Of a DNA stretch of 64,000 nt, positions 1 to 7,970 are shown piece by piece. The DNA is from Microbispora hainanensis (lineage in GTDB: Bacteria; Actinomycetota; Actinomycetes; Streptosporangiales; Streptosporangiaceae). The stretch covers positions 116,416-180,415 of the forward strand of contig NZ_VIRM01000010.1 of NCBI RefSeq assembly GCF_006874475.1, written 5' to 3'. Every line of letters starts with the position of its first letter. Position 1 is the first letter of the stretch. The notes below the pieces were generated by a model that was given only the letters and a program-made list of their open reading frames with translations, was not told the origin of the DNA and ran no database searches. Position numbers and translations under genes: made by a program.

Positions 1-1
1 C

Positions 2-646
2 CCGGACTACGCCAGCACGGTCCTGCGGGCGCCGTCCCGCCAGCCGCTGGAGATGAAGGAGGATCCGGAGGCGGCCGAGCTGACGGGCCCGGTCTTCGGC
101 CACGGCGAGGTGGATGCGCTCGACGCCGACCTGACCACGGGCCACGCGGGCGAGCCGCTCGGTGAGCGCATCATCGTCACCGGGCGCGTCCTCGACGCCG
201 CGGGCCGGCCGATCCCGGGCACGCTGGTGGAGGTCTGGCAGGCCAACTCCGCCGGGCGGTACGCCCACCAGCGCGACCAGCACCCGGCCCCGCTCGACCC
301 CAACTTCACCGGCGCGGGCCGGTGCCTGACCGACGACGAGGGCCGCTACCGGTTCGTCACGATCAAGCCGGGGGCCTATCCCTGGCGCAACCACCCCAAC
401 GCCTGGCGGCCCGCGCACATCCACTTCTCCGTGTTCGGCACGGCGTTCACCCAGCGCCTGGTGACGCAGATGTACTTCCCCGGCGACCCGCTGTTCGCCT
501 TCGACCCGATCTTCCGGTCCATTCCCGACCCGGCCGCCCGCGAGCGGCTCGTCGCCGCGTTCGACCTCGACGTGACCGAGCCGGAGTGGGCTCTCGGCTA
601 CCGGTGGGACATCGTGCTCGGCCAGACCCCCATGGAGGACGCGTGA
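2..646 (+). CDS. pcaH: Protocatechuate 3,4-dioxygenase beta subunit (5' partial)
   Basis: The iron-bearing subunit of intradiol protocatechuate dioxygenase, which opens the ring of protocatechuate to 3-carboxy-cis,cis-muconate in the beta-ketoadipate pathway. The frame is open from the first bases (PDYASTVLRAPSRQPLE), so the start lies outside the window and the ATG at 53 is internal. All four expected non-heme Fe(III) ligands are visible: Tyr in GRYAHQ, Tyr in YPWRNHP, and both His of RPAHIHFS. It is followed by pcaG with a 4-bp overlap, which suggests translational coupling. Only the N-terminal part is missing; the identification is firm. Confidence 0.95.
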   Translation, partial: PDYASTVLRAPSRQPLEMKEDPEAAELTGPVFGHGEVDALDADLTTGHAGEPLGERIIVTGRVLDAAGRPIPGTLVEVWQANSAGRYAHQRDQHPAPLDPNFTGAGRCLTDDEGRYRFVTIKPGAYPWRNHPNAWRPAHIHFSVFGTAFTQRLVTQMYFPGDPLFAFDPIFRSIPDPAARERLVAAFDLDVTEPEWALGYRWDIVLGQTPMEDA

Positions 647-1134
647 CCACTCCCTCGCAGACCGTCGGGCCGTTCTTCGGGTTCGCCCTGCCGTACGCGG
701 CCGACTGGGAGCTCGTCCCCGAGGGCCACCCGGGGGCGGTCACGATCACCGGCGTGGTGCTCGACGGGGCCGGTGAGCCGGTGCCCGACGCCCTGCTGGA
801 GCTGTGGACCGGAGAGCCCGGCGATCGGGGCGCCCTCAGCCGGGAAGGCGCCGGGGTGTCCGGCTTCGGGCGGTGCGGCACCGCGCCCGACGGCTCCTAC
901 AGGTTCCGCCTCGCGCCGCCGTCCCGGCCGTACGCCGCGCTGCTGGTCTTCGCGCGGGGCCTGCTCAAGCCGGTGCGGACCCGCGTCTATCTCGCCGACG
1001 CGCCCGACCCCCTGCTCGGCTCCCTCGACCCGGCCCGCCGCGCGACGTTGCTCGCCCGCCCCGAGGGGCAGGACGTCTACCGGTTCGACGTGCGGCTGCA
1101 GGGCGAGCAGGAGACGGTTTTTCTTGAGTTCTGA
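643..1134 (+). CDS. pcaG: Protocatechuate 3,4-dioxygenase alpha subunit
   Basis: The structural alpha subunit that pairs with PcaH. The GTG at 643 overlaps the pcaH stop (GTGA) and yields 163 aa beginning MTTPSQTVGPFFGFALPY. TVGPFF is the usual PcaG N-terminal signature. The fold matches PcaH (GFGRCGTAPDGSYRF, then a region ending FLEF), but the Tyr/His iron ligands of the beta chain are absent, as expected for alpha. It lies second in pcaHGBDC. The length is shorter than the roughly 200 aa of proteobacterial PcaG but usual for actinobacteria. Confidence 0.93.
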   Translation: MTTPSQTVGPFFGFALPYAADWELVPEGHPGAVTITGVVLDGAGEPVPDALLELWTGEPGDRGALSREGAGVSGFGRCGTAPDGSYRFRLAPPSRPYAALLVFARGLLKPVRTRVYLADAPDPLLGSLDPARRATLLARPEGQDVYRFDVRLQGEQETVFLEF

Positions 1135-2293
1135 TGTGGGGCTCCTGGGCCCCGTGTGGGCGGGCACGGACGTCGCGGCGGTCACCGGCGACGACGCCTG
1201 GCTGCGGGCGATGCTGGAGACGGAGGTGTGCCTCGCGCGGGCGCAGGCCCGTCTCGGCGTCGTCCCTGAGCGGGCCGTCGCCGCGATCGCCGAGGCGGCG
1301 CGTGAGGACCGTCACGACGCCGCCGATCTCGCCCGCCGCGCCAGGGACGCGGGCAACCCCGTCGTGCCCCTGGTCAAGGACCTGCGGGCCGCGGCCGGCG
1401 AGGCGGGCCCCTGGGTGCATCACGGCGCCACCAGCCAGGACATCCTCGACACGGCGGCGATGCTGGTCGCCGCGCGGGCCCGCGAGGTGATCCTGCGCGA
1501 CCTCGGCCGGGTGCTCACCGCGCTGGCCCGGCTGGCCGCCGATCACCGGGACACCCCGATGGCGGGGCGCACGCTCGGGCAGCAGGCCGTGCCCACCACG
1601 TTCGGGCTGAAGGCCGCCGGGTGGCTGGCCGGCTGCCGGGACGCCCGCGACCGCCTCGCGGCGGTGCGGCTGCCGGTCCAGCTCGGCGGCGCGGCCGGCA
1701 CCATGGCCGGATATGGGGAGAGGGCGCTCGGCCTGCTGCCGCTGTTCGCGGCCGAGACCGGGCTGGCCGAGCCGGTGCTGCCCTGGCACACGCTGCGCAC
1801 GCCGGTGACCGACCTGGCCGGCGCGCTCGCCGCCGTGACGGGCGCGCTGGGCAAGCTCGCCACCGACGTGATCCTGCTGGCGCAGAGCGAGGTGGGCGAG
1901 GTCGCCGAGCCCGCCGCGCCCGGCCGTGGCGGTTCGTCGGCGATGGCGCACAAGCGCAACCCGGTGCTCGCCACGATGATCAGGTCGGCCGCGCTGCAGG
2001 CGCCCGCGCTCGCGCAGATCGTGGTCGCCGCGCGGGTCGCCGAGCACGAGCGGCCCGCGGGGAGCTGGCACGCCGAGTGGCAGCCGATGCGCGAGTGCCT
2101 GCGCCTGGCCGGCGGCGCGGCGGAGACGGCCGCCGAGCTGACCGAAGGGCTGGAGGTCTTCCCCGGGCGCATGCGGCACAATCTCGATCACCTGCGCGCC
2201 GTGCTGGCCGAGCACGGGGAGGACCCCGGCGTCGGGCAGGCGCCCGCGCTCGTCGACCGGGCGCTGGAATGGCACACGAGGAAAGACCGATGA
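1124..2293 (+). CDS. pcaB: 3-carboxy-cis,cis-muconate cycloisomerase
   Basis: Catalyses lactonisation of 3-carboxymuconate to 4-carboxymuconolactone. It belongs to the fumarase/aspartase superfamily: the conserved signature loop is GSSAMAHKRNPV (about residue 270), and HGATSQDILDTA carries the conserved His/Ser region. The long open frame begins much further upstream inside pcaG, but homology starts only at GLLGPVWAGTDV. The best starts are TTG at 1124 (chosen, overlapping pcaG) or GTG at 1136. About 389 aa, somewhat shorter than the roughly 450 aa of many PcaB proteins because the C-terminal tail is short. It is coupled to pcaD by an ATGA overlap at 2290. Confidence 0.92.
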   Translation: MSSDVGLLGPVWAGTDVAAVTGDDAWLRAMLETEVCLARAQARLGVVPERAVAAIAEAAREDRHDAADLARRARDAGNPVVPLVKDLRAAAGEAGPWVHHGATSQDILDTAAMLVAARAREVILRDLGRVLTALARLAADHRDTPMAGRTLGQQAVPTTFGLKAAGWLAGCRDARDRLAAVRLPVQLGGAAGTMAGYGERALGLLPLFAAETGLAEPVLPWHTLRTPVTDLAGALAAVTGALGKLATDVILLAQSEVGEVAEPAAPGRGGSSAMAHKRNPVLATMIRSAALQAPALAQIVVAARVAEHERPAGSWHAEWQPMRECLRLAGGAAETAAELTEGLEVFPGRMRHNLDHLRAVLAEHGEDPGVGQAPALVDRALEWHTRKDR

Positions 2294-3057
2294 TCCTGAA
2301 CCACCGATTCGACGGGCCGCCGGACGCTCCGGTCGTCGTGCTCGGGCCCTCGCTCGGCACGACGCTCGGGCTCTGGGAGCCGCAGCTTCCCGCGCTCACG
2401 GCCGCCTGGCGGGTGCTCCGCTACGACCTGCCCGGCCACGGCGGATCCCCGGCCGCGTCCGGCCTCACGCGTGATCTCACCGTGGACGACCTCGCCGGCG
2501 CCGTGCTGGCGCTGCTCGACCGCCACGGCGTCCAGGCCGCGGCGTACGCCGGGGTGTCGCTGGGCGGGGCCGTCGGGACCGCGCTGGCGCTGCGCGCGCC
2601 GGACCGGATCGCGAGCCTGATCCTGTGCTGCACCTCCGCCCGCTTCGGCACGGCGGAGAGCTGGCGCGAACGCGCCGCGCTGGTCCGCGCCGAGGGCACC
2701 AAACCTCTGGCCGAGGCGACGCGGGGCCGGTGGTTCACCCCGGGCTTCCCCGACGCCGAGCGCTACCTGGACATGCTGCGCGGCGTTGACCCCGAGGGAT
2801 ACGCGGCGTGCTGCGACGCCCTGGCGGTCTTCGACGTCCGCGACCGGCTCGGCGAGATCCGCGCGCCCGCACTGGTGATCGCCGGAGCGGACGACCCGGC
2901 GACCCCGCCGTCGCACGCGGAGGTCCTCGCCGGGGGCATCCCGGAGGCCGCGCTGCTGGTCGTGCCGGGGGCCGCCCACCTCGCCACCGCCGAACGCCCG
3001 GACGTCGCGACCGCGGCGATCACCAAGCACCTGACCATCCGCTGGAGGACGGCATGA
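2290..3057 (+). CDS. pcaD: 3-oxoadipate enol-lactonase
   Basis: An alpha/beta hydrolase of 255 aa that hydrolyses beta-ketoadipate enol-lactone to beta-ketoadipate. The ATG at 2290 overlaps the pcaB stop. Visible features: the oxyanion segment LGPSLGTTLGLW, the nucleophile elbow GVSLGG (Ser at about 93), the acid in the VIAGADDPATPP segment, and a late His in PGAAHLA. In some actinobacteria PcaD and PcaC are fused (PcaL); here they are separate but translationally coupled (ATGA at 3054). Confidence 0.93.
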   Translation: MILNHRFDGPPDAPVVVLGPSLGTTLGLWEPQLPALTAAWRVLRYDLPGHGGSPAASGLTRDLTVDDLAGAVLALLDRHGVQAAAYAGVSLGGAVGTALALRAPDRIASLILCCTSARFGTAESWRERAALVRAEGTKPLAEATRGRWFTPGFPDAERYLDMLRGVDPEGYAACCDALAVFDVRDRLGEIRAPALVIAGADDPATPPSHAEVLAGGIPEAALLVVPGAAHLATAERPDVATAAITKHLTIRWRTA

Positions 3058-3482
3058 GCTACGACGACGGCATGCGGGTGCGCCGCGAGGTGCTGGGCGA
3101 CGCGCACGTGGACCGGGCGCGGGCGCGCACCACCGAGTTCACCGCGGACTTCCAGGACCTGATCACCCGCTATGCCTGGGGGGAGATCTGGACCCGGCCG
3201 GGGCTCGACCGCCGGACCCGCAGCTGCATCACCCTCACCGCCCTGGTGGCGGGCGGGCACCTGGAGGAGCTGGCCATGCACGTGCGGGCCGCGCGGCGCA
3301 ACGGGCTCACGACCGGCGAGATCAAGGAGGTGCTGCTGCAGACCGCGATCTACTGCGGAGTGCCCGCCGCCAACGCCGCGTTCGCCGTCGCCCAGCGGGT
3401 GCTCGCGGAGGACGCCCCGGATGGCGGCCCGGATGGCGGCCCGGATGGCAGCCCGGAGGACACCCCGGGGGAGGCCACATGA
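3054..3482 (+). CDS. pcaC: 4-carboxymuconolactone decarboxylase
   Basis: Decarboxylates 4-carboxymuconolactone to the enol-lactone consumed by PcaD. A protein of 142 aa of the CMD/AhpD-like fold; the conserved stretches are RYAWGEIWTRPGLD, TLTALVAGGHLEEL and the C-terminal ETAIYCGVPAAN-like region (read here as LLQTAIYCGVPAAN). The C-terminus carries a low-complexity tail (DGGPDGGPDGSP) encoded by a 12-bp tandem repeat and not part of the usual family. It is the last gene of the pca cluster; the thiolase and CoA-transferase genes for later steps are not in the window. Confidence 0.93.
   Translation: MSYDDGMRVRREVLGDAHVDRARARTTEFTADFQDLITRYAWGEIWTRPGLDRRTRSCITLTALVAGGHLEELAMHVRAARRNGLTTGEIKEVLLQTAIYCGVPAANAAFAVAQRVLAEDAPDGGPDGGPDGSPEDTPGEAT
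3419..3454 (+). repeat. 12-bp tandem repeat x3 in pcaC tail
   Basis: Three copies of ggatggcggccc (the last has one change) at 3419-3430, 3431-3442 and 3443-3454. It is in frame and adds a DGGP-type repeat to the PcaC C-terminus. Confidence 0.85.
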
Positions 3483-3548
3483 CGCCTGGGAGGAGGTGAA
3501 GTCCTTCTCCCTGGGTACGGGTGCCTCACGAGCAGAGGAGGGACCTGA

Positions 3549-4889
3549 ATGATCGAAATCATCCCCGTCGAGACCCCCTCCCTTGGCGACCGCAGCTACC
3601 TCGTCACTGACGGGAAGGTCGCCTTCGTGGTGGACCCGCAGCGGGACGTCGACCGGCTGCTCCGCCTGGCCGAGCGGCGCGGCGTGGAGATCCGCCACGT
3701 CTTCGAGACCCACGTGCACAACGACTACGTGACCGGCGGGCCCGCCCTCGCCTCGGCCACCGGCGCGGACTACCACGTCAACGCGGCCGACCCCGTGGAG
3801 TTCGACCGGTGTCCGATCGAGGACGGGGACGTGGTCGAGATCGGCCCGCGCACGCGCCTTCGCGCCGTCGCCACCCCCGGCCACACCTACACCCACCTGT
3901 CGTACGTGCTGGAGTCCCCGGGCCGGCCGCCCGCCGTCTTCACCGGGGGCTCGCTGCTGCACGGCACGACCGGGCGGCCCGACCTGCTCGGCCCCGAGCA
4001 CACCGGCGCCCTGGCGCGCGCCCAGCATGCCTCGGCGCACCGGCTGGCCCGCGAGCTGCCGGCCGAGACCCGCGTCCTCCCCACCCACGGGTTCGGCAGC
4101 TTCTGCTCGGCCGCGCAGTCGGACGTCGCCGAGTCGACGATCGGCAGGGAGCGGCAGGTCAACCCGGTCCTGACCCGCGGCGAGGACGACTACGTGAAGG
4201 CGCTGCTGGCCGGGCTGGACGTCTATCCGGCCTACTACGCGCAGATGGCCCCGCTCAACCTGGCCGGGCAGGACGCGCCCGACCTGTCCCCGCCGCGCCA
4301 CGCGGACGCCGCCGAGCTGCACCGCCGCCTGCGGGCCGGCGAGTGGGTGCTCGACCTGCGGTCCCGTACGGCTTTCGCGGCCGGCCACCTGGCGGGGACG
4401 CTCAACTTCGGGCTGGACGGCAACCTCGCCGTCTACCTGGGCTGGCTCGTTCCCTGGGGGACACCGGTGACGTTGCTGGGCGAAACGCCCGGGGACATCG
4501 CGCGGGCCCAGCGCGAGCTGGCCCGGATCGGCATCGACCGCCCGGCCGCGGCCGCCACTGGAGGGCCCGCCGAGTGGGCCGGCGACGACAAGCCCGCGTC
4601 CATGCCGGCGGCGACGTTCGCCGACCTGGCCGCCGTACGCCGGAGCCGCCCGATCGTGGTCCTGGACGTGCGCCGTGAGATCGAGTGGCGCGAGTCGCAC
4701 CTCCCCGGCGCGGTCCACATCCCGCTGCACGAGCTGCCCGCGCGGCTCGGCGAGGTGCCGGGCGGCGAGGTGTGGACGCACTGCGCGAGCGGCTACCGGG
4801 CGTCCATCGCCGCCTCGATCCTGGCCGCCGCCGGGCGGGACGTGGTGGCCGTGCACGACCAGTACGACGGCCGGGCCGCCGCCGCGTAG
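3549..4889 (+). CDS. MBL-fold hydrolase with two rhodanese domains
   Basis: A 446-aa protein. Residues 1-230 form a metallo-beta-lactamase domain of the ETHE1/persulfide dioxygenase-like group; the metal motif reads THVHNDYVTGG, with further ligands in TPGHTYTHLS and the LPTHGFGSF segment. Two rhodanese-like domains follow: residues about 255-330 lack a catalytic Cys, while residues about 355-440 have the active loop CASGYRAS. The likely role is handling of sulfane sulfur or persulfides in the cytoplasm. A GAGGAGGGACCTGA ribosome-binding region precedes the ATG. HxHNDY in place of the canonical HxHADH is seen in actinobacterial members of this fusion family; the substrate is inferred, not shown. 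Confidence 0.85.
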   Translation: MIEIIPVETPSLGDRSYLVTDGKVAFVVDPQRDVDRLLRLAERRGVEIRHVFETHVHNDYVTGGPALASATGADYHVNAADPVEFDRCPIEDGDVVEIGPRTRLRAVATPGHTYTHLSYVLESPGRPPAVFTGGSLLHGTTGRPDLLGPEHTGALARAQHASAHRLARELPAETRVLPTHGFGSFCSAAQSDVAESTIGRERQVNPVLTRGEDDYVKALLAGLDVYPAYYAQMAPLNLAGQDAPDLSPPRHADAAELHRRLRAGEWVLDLRSRTAFAAGHLAGTLNFGLDGNLAVYLGWLVPWGTPVTLLGETPGDIARAQRELARIGIDRPAAAATGGPAEWAGDDKPASMPAATFADLAAVRRSRPIVVLDVRREIEWRESHLPGAVHIPLHELPARLGEVPGGEVWTHCASGYRASIAASILAAAGRDVVAVHDQYDGRAAAA

Positions 4890-4924
4890 ATCAAAGCGCA
4901 GATCAAAGCGCAGATCAAAGCGCA
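4889..4924. repeat. 12-bp tandem repeat x3 at gene end
   Basis: Three perfect copies of gatcaaagcgca beginning at the last base of the upstream stop codon, with a partial fourth (gatcagcc). It separates two convergent genes; no protein is encoded by it. Confidence 0.9.
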
Positions 4925-4939
4925 GATCAGCCGTGTAGA

Positions 4940-6043
4940 TCAGCCGAGCGCGAGCACCGCGATCACGGTGCGGGCGGCCTGCCCGCCCTCCTCCTCGGCG
5001 ATCTCCAGGGCGGTCGCGACGTCGAGGTCGTCCAGCAGCGCGCGCACGGCCGCCCGCTCTCCCGCCGCCGAGGCCGCGGGCCGCCCGGCGGCGGTTCGGG
5101 AGGCAGCACGGTGCAGCCGCTCCAGCCGGGCCTCGGCCTTCTCCAGGTCGCCGGGGCGGTAGTCCCAGTCGGCCGCCCAGGGGTGGCCGAGGAGCAGCAG
5201 GCGTACGGCGCCGACGGGATGGTGCCGCAGGAGGTCGGCGGTGAAGACGAGGTTGCCCGCCGACTTGGCCATCTTGGCGCCGTCCACCCGGACCACGCCC
5301 ACGTGCAGCCAGGCCCGGGCGAACGGCCGCACTCCGGTCACCGCCTCGGCCATCGCGGCCTCGTAGGCATGGTGCGGGAAGCGCAGGTCGGCGCCGCCCG
5401 CGTGCAGATCGAGGGCCGGGCCGAACGTCGTCAGCGCCATGGCGGCGCACTCGGCGTGCCAGCCGGGCCGTCCGCTGCCCCACTCGCTCGGCCAGCCCGG
5501 CTCTCCCTTCGCCGAGGGCCGCCAGACCGCGACGTCCGCCGGGTCGTCCCTGCGCGGGTCGGTCTCGCCGAACTCCGCCAGCAGGCGGGCCGCCTCCTCG
5601 GGGCCGAGCCCGGCCCGCTCGCGCACGCCCGCGCCCCGGAAGTACACCGCGCCGTCCCGCTCGTACGCGTGGCCCAGGTCCAACAGTGCGCGGGCGAGCG
5701 CCACGACCTGCGGCACATAGGTGTGCGCCCGCGGCTCGTACGTCACCGGATGCACGCGCAGCGCGGCCATGTCCCGGTCGAAATAGAACTGCTGCACGGC
5801 GGCGAAGCTGTCGTACGGACTGCCGGCCCGGCGCGCCGCCGAGGTCAGCACGTCGTCCACGTCGGTGACGTTGCGGCACACCTCGACGGGCACGCCCGCG
5901 TGCCGCAGCACCCGCCCCGCGACGTCGGCCCACACGAACGTCCTCGCGTGACCGAGATGGGTCGTGTCGTAGGGCGTGATCCCGCACACGTACATCCGGG
6001 CGCGGCCCACCACGGGCAGCGGCCGCCCGCCGATCGTCAGCAT
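4940..6043 (-). CDS. MshC/CysRS-family cysteine ligase (paralog)
   Basis: A class I synthetase-fold protein of 367 aa that would activate cysteine as the adenylate. It has YVCGITPYDTTHLGHA near residue 20 (HIGH-like motif; ITPYD favours MshC over CysRS), a Cys in WHAECAA, the zinc-site FPHH and a KMAKS version of KMSKS. It is about 45 aa shorter than typical MshC and lacks a tRNA-binding C-terminal extension. It may make Cys-GlcN-Ins for mycothiol, or be one of the extra CysRS-like paralogs of actinobacteria; the sequence does not decide. The start is set by ATG at 6043 with GAAGGGGG upstream. It lies 10 bp downstream of polX. Confidence 0.72.
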   Translation of the reverse strand: MLTIGGRPLPVVGRARMYVCGITPYDTTHLGHARTFVWADVAGRVLRHAGVPVEVCRNVTDVDDVLTSAARRAGSPYDSFAAVQQFYFDRDMAALRVHPVTYEPRAHTYVPQVVALARALLDLGHAYERDGAVYFRGAGVRERAGLGPEEAARLLAEFGETDPRRDDPADVAVWRPSAKGEPGWPSEWGSGRPGWHAECAAMALTTFGPALDLHAGGADLRFPHHAYEAAMAEAVTGVRPFARAWLHVGVVRVDGAKMAKSAGNLVFTADLLRHHPVGAVRLLLLGHPWAADWDYRPGDLEKAEARLERLHRAASRTAAGRPAASAAGERAAVRALLDDLDVATALEIAEEEGGQAARTVIAVLALG

Positions 6044-6053
6044 GAAACCCCCT

Positions 6054-7772
6054 TCATCCCGGGCGGAGGAACTCCCGCAGCCGATCCAGTGGCCACGTGT
6101 TGATTACCCGGTCGGGGGTGAGCCAGCCGCGCTGCGCGGTGCCGACGCCGTATCGCATGACGTCGAAGTGCGGCACGGCGTGCGCGTCGCTGTCGATCGA
6201 GAACAGCACGCCCCGGCCGGCCGCCCGCCGGACGAGGTCGGAAGGCAGGTCGAGCCGGTCGGGGAAGGAGTCGATCTCCAGCGCCGTCCCGGTGCGCACG
6301 CAGGCGTCGAACACCCTCGTCCAGTCGGCGTCCACCGGCTCCCGCCTGCCGATGATCCGCGCCGTCGGATGGCCGATGATCTTCACGTACGGGTTCTCGC
6401 AGGCCCGGATCAGCCGCCGGGTCATCTCCTCGGGCGGCTGGGTGAAATGCGAGTGCACCGAGGCCACGCACAGGTCGAACCCGGCCAGGAACTCCGGTGG
6501 CCAGTCGACCTCGCCCTCCGGGCCGATGTTGAGCTCGCACCCGTGCAGCAGCGTCATGCCGTGGCGGGCCGCGCCGAGGCGGCGGAGCCGTTCGCGCTGG
6601 TCCAGCGCCTTCTCGTCGGTCATCCGCTGCATGAAGAGGTTGGGCGCGTGGTCGGTCACCGCGTAGTAGGCGTAGCCGCGCGCCGCGGCCGCCTCGACCA
6701 TCTCCTCCAGCGGCGCGAGCCCGTCGGTCAGGTCGGTGTGCGTGTGCAGGTCGCCGCGGATGTCGGCCAGGGTCACCACCTTCGGCAGCCCCCCGCCCAG
6801 CGCGGCCTCGATCTCCCCGGTGTCCTCGCGCAGCGTCGGCTCGATCCACGGCAGGCCGAGCATGCCGTACACCTCCGCCTCGTCGGCCGAGGCGATCTTC
6901 TCGCCGGTCGCCACGTCGAACACGCCATACTCCGACAGCTTCAGCTTGCGGTGGACGGCGATCTCCCGGGTGCGGATGTTGTGCGCCTTCGAGCCGGTGA
7001 AGTATTGCAGCGCGGCGCCCCAGGAGTCCCTCGGCACCACCCGCAGGTCGACCTGGAGCCCCGCGTCCGTGCGGACCGAACTCTTCGTCTCGCCGTGCGC
7101 GATCACCTCGGTGACGTACGGCAGCGCGGTGAAGGCCGCCATCAGGGCGGCCGGGTCCTCCGCCGTGGCCAGGACGTCGACGTCGCCGATCGTGTCCTTC
7201 ATGCGCCGCAGCGACCCGGCGTACGCGCACCGCTCGCAGCCCGGCACGGCCGACAGCGCGGGGACGACCTCCTCGGCGACCGCCATCGCGATCCCGATGT
7301 GCACCCGGCTGCCGGTCTTGCGCATCACCTCGATGCCGTGCAGCAGGTTCTCCTCGGTCTTCGGCCCGAAGCCGTGCAGCCCCCGCAGGTCCCCGGCGCG
7401 GATGGCGTCCTCCAGCTTCTCGATCGAGTCGATGCCCCGCTCCCGATAGAGGAGCATCGCCTTCTTCGGCCCCAGCGTGGGGATCGTGGTCAGCAGGCGC
7501 ACCCCGGCGGGGATCTTCGTCCGCAGCTCCTCAAGCTGGTGGATCGACCCGGTCCGCAGGTATTCCTCGATCTTCGCGGCGATCGACGCCCCGACGTTCG
7601 GGATCGCCCGCAGCTCGGCCGCGTCCATGCCGTCGATGTCGCGGCCGTACCCGCCGACCGACCGGGCCGCCTTCTCGTAGACCCGCACCTTGAACGCGTC
7701 GCCCCCGGTGATCGCGATCAGGTCGGCGTACTCCTGCAGCAGCCCGGCGACCTCCTCGTTGCAGCGTCTCAT
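6054..7772 (-). CDS. polX: DNA polymerase/3'-5' exonuclease PolX
   Basis: A family X repair polymerase of 572 aa. Layout: N-terminal HhH region (NVGASIAAKIEEYL, residues about 50-65; a second HhH at GLHGFGPKTEENLL), the polymerase palm with GDVDV carboxylates at about 200-205, then a C-terminal PHP exonuclease domain (GDLHTHTDLTDG and AVTDHAPN at about 345-385, IIGHPTARI, DSDAHAV). The open frame extends much further upstream, but homology begins MRRCNEEVAGLL at 7772, and the length then equals the family norm. It probably acts in base excision repair or gap filling. It is followed after 10 bp by the MshC-like gene. Confidence 0.92.
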   Translation of the reverse strand: MRRCNEEVAGLLQEYADLIAITGGDAFKVRVYEKAARSVGGYGRDIDGMDAAELRAIPNVGASIAAKIEEYLRTGSIHQLEELRTKIPAGVRLLTTIPTLGPKKAMLLYRERGIDSIEKLEDAIRAGDLRGLHGFGPKTEENLLHGIEVMRKTGSRVHIGIAMAVAEEVVPALSAVPGCERCAYAGSLRRMKDTIGDVDVLATAEDPAALMAAFTALPYVTEVIAHGETKSSVRTDAGLQVDLRVVPRDSWGAALQYFTGSKAHNIRTREIAVHRKLKLSEYGVFDVATGEKIASADEAEVYGMLGLPWIEPTLREDTGEIEAALGGGLPKVVTLADIRGDLHTHTDLTDGLAPLEEMVEAAAARGYAYYAVTDHAPNLFMQRMTDEKALDQRERLRRLGAARHGMTLLHGCELNIGPEGEVDWPPEFLAGFDLCVASVHSHFTQPPEEMTRRLIRACENPYVKIIGHPTARIIGRREPVDADWTRVFDACVRTGTALEIDSFPDRLDLPSDLVRRAAGRGVLFSIDSDAHAVPHFDVMRYGVGTAQRGWLTPDRVINTWPLDRLREFLRPG

Positions 7773-7844
7773 CACAGGCACCCCCAGGCCAGGCTGCGAC
7801 GCGCCCCGGGCCCCTCTCCAGGTGCGGAGGTCCCGGCCGTCTGT

Positions 7845-7889
7845 GACCGAAGACCCGGGGACCGAAGACCCGGGGACCGAAGACCCGGG
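7845..7889. repeat. 15-bp tandem repeat x3
   Basis: Three perfect copies of gaccgaagacccggg in the polX / sensor-kinase divergent intergenic region. It is followed at about 7914-7956 by a second, imperfect array of ggaaggcgg units of 10-11 bp that runs up to the kinase start. Confidence 0.88.
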
Positions 7890-7970
7890 TGACGACGCTG
7901 TCCGCTTCGGCCGGAAGGCGGCCGGAAGGCGGCGGGAAGGCGGCGGGAAGGCGGCCATAATGCGGCCATA

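Noticed and set aside
2763..5987. Minus-strand open frame of over 1000 codons across the pca and MBL-rhodanese genes
   Set aside because: High-GC shadow of well-identified plus-strand genes; Arg/Gly/Ala-rich, no domain recognised.
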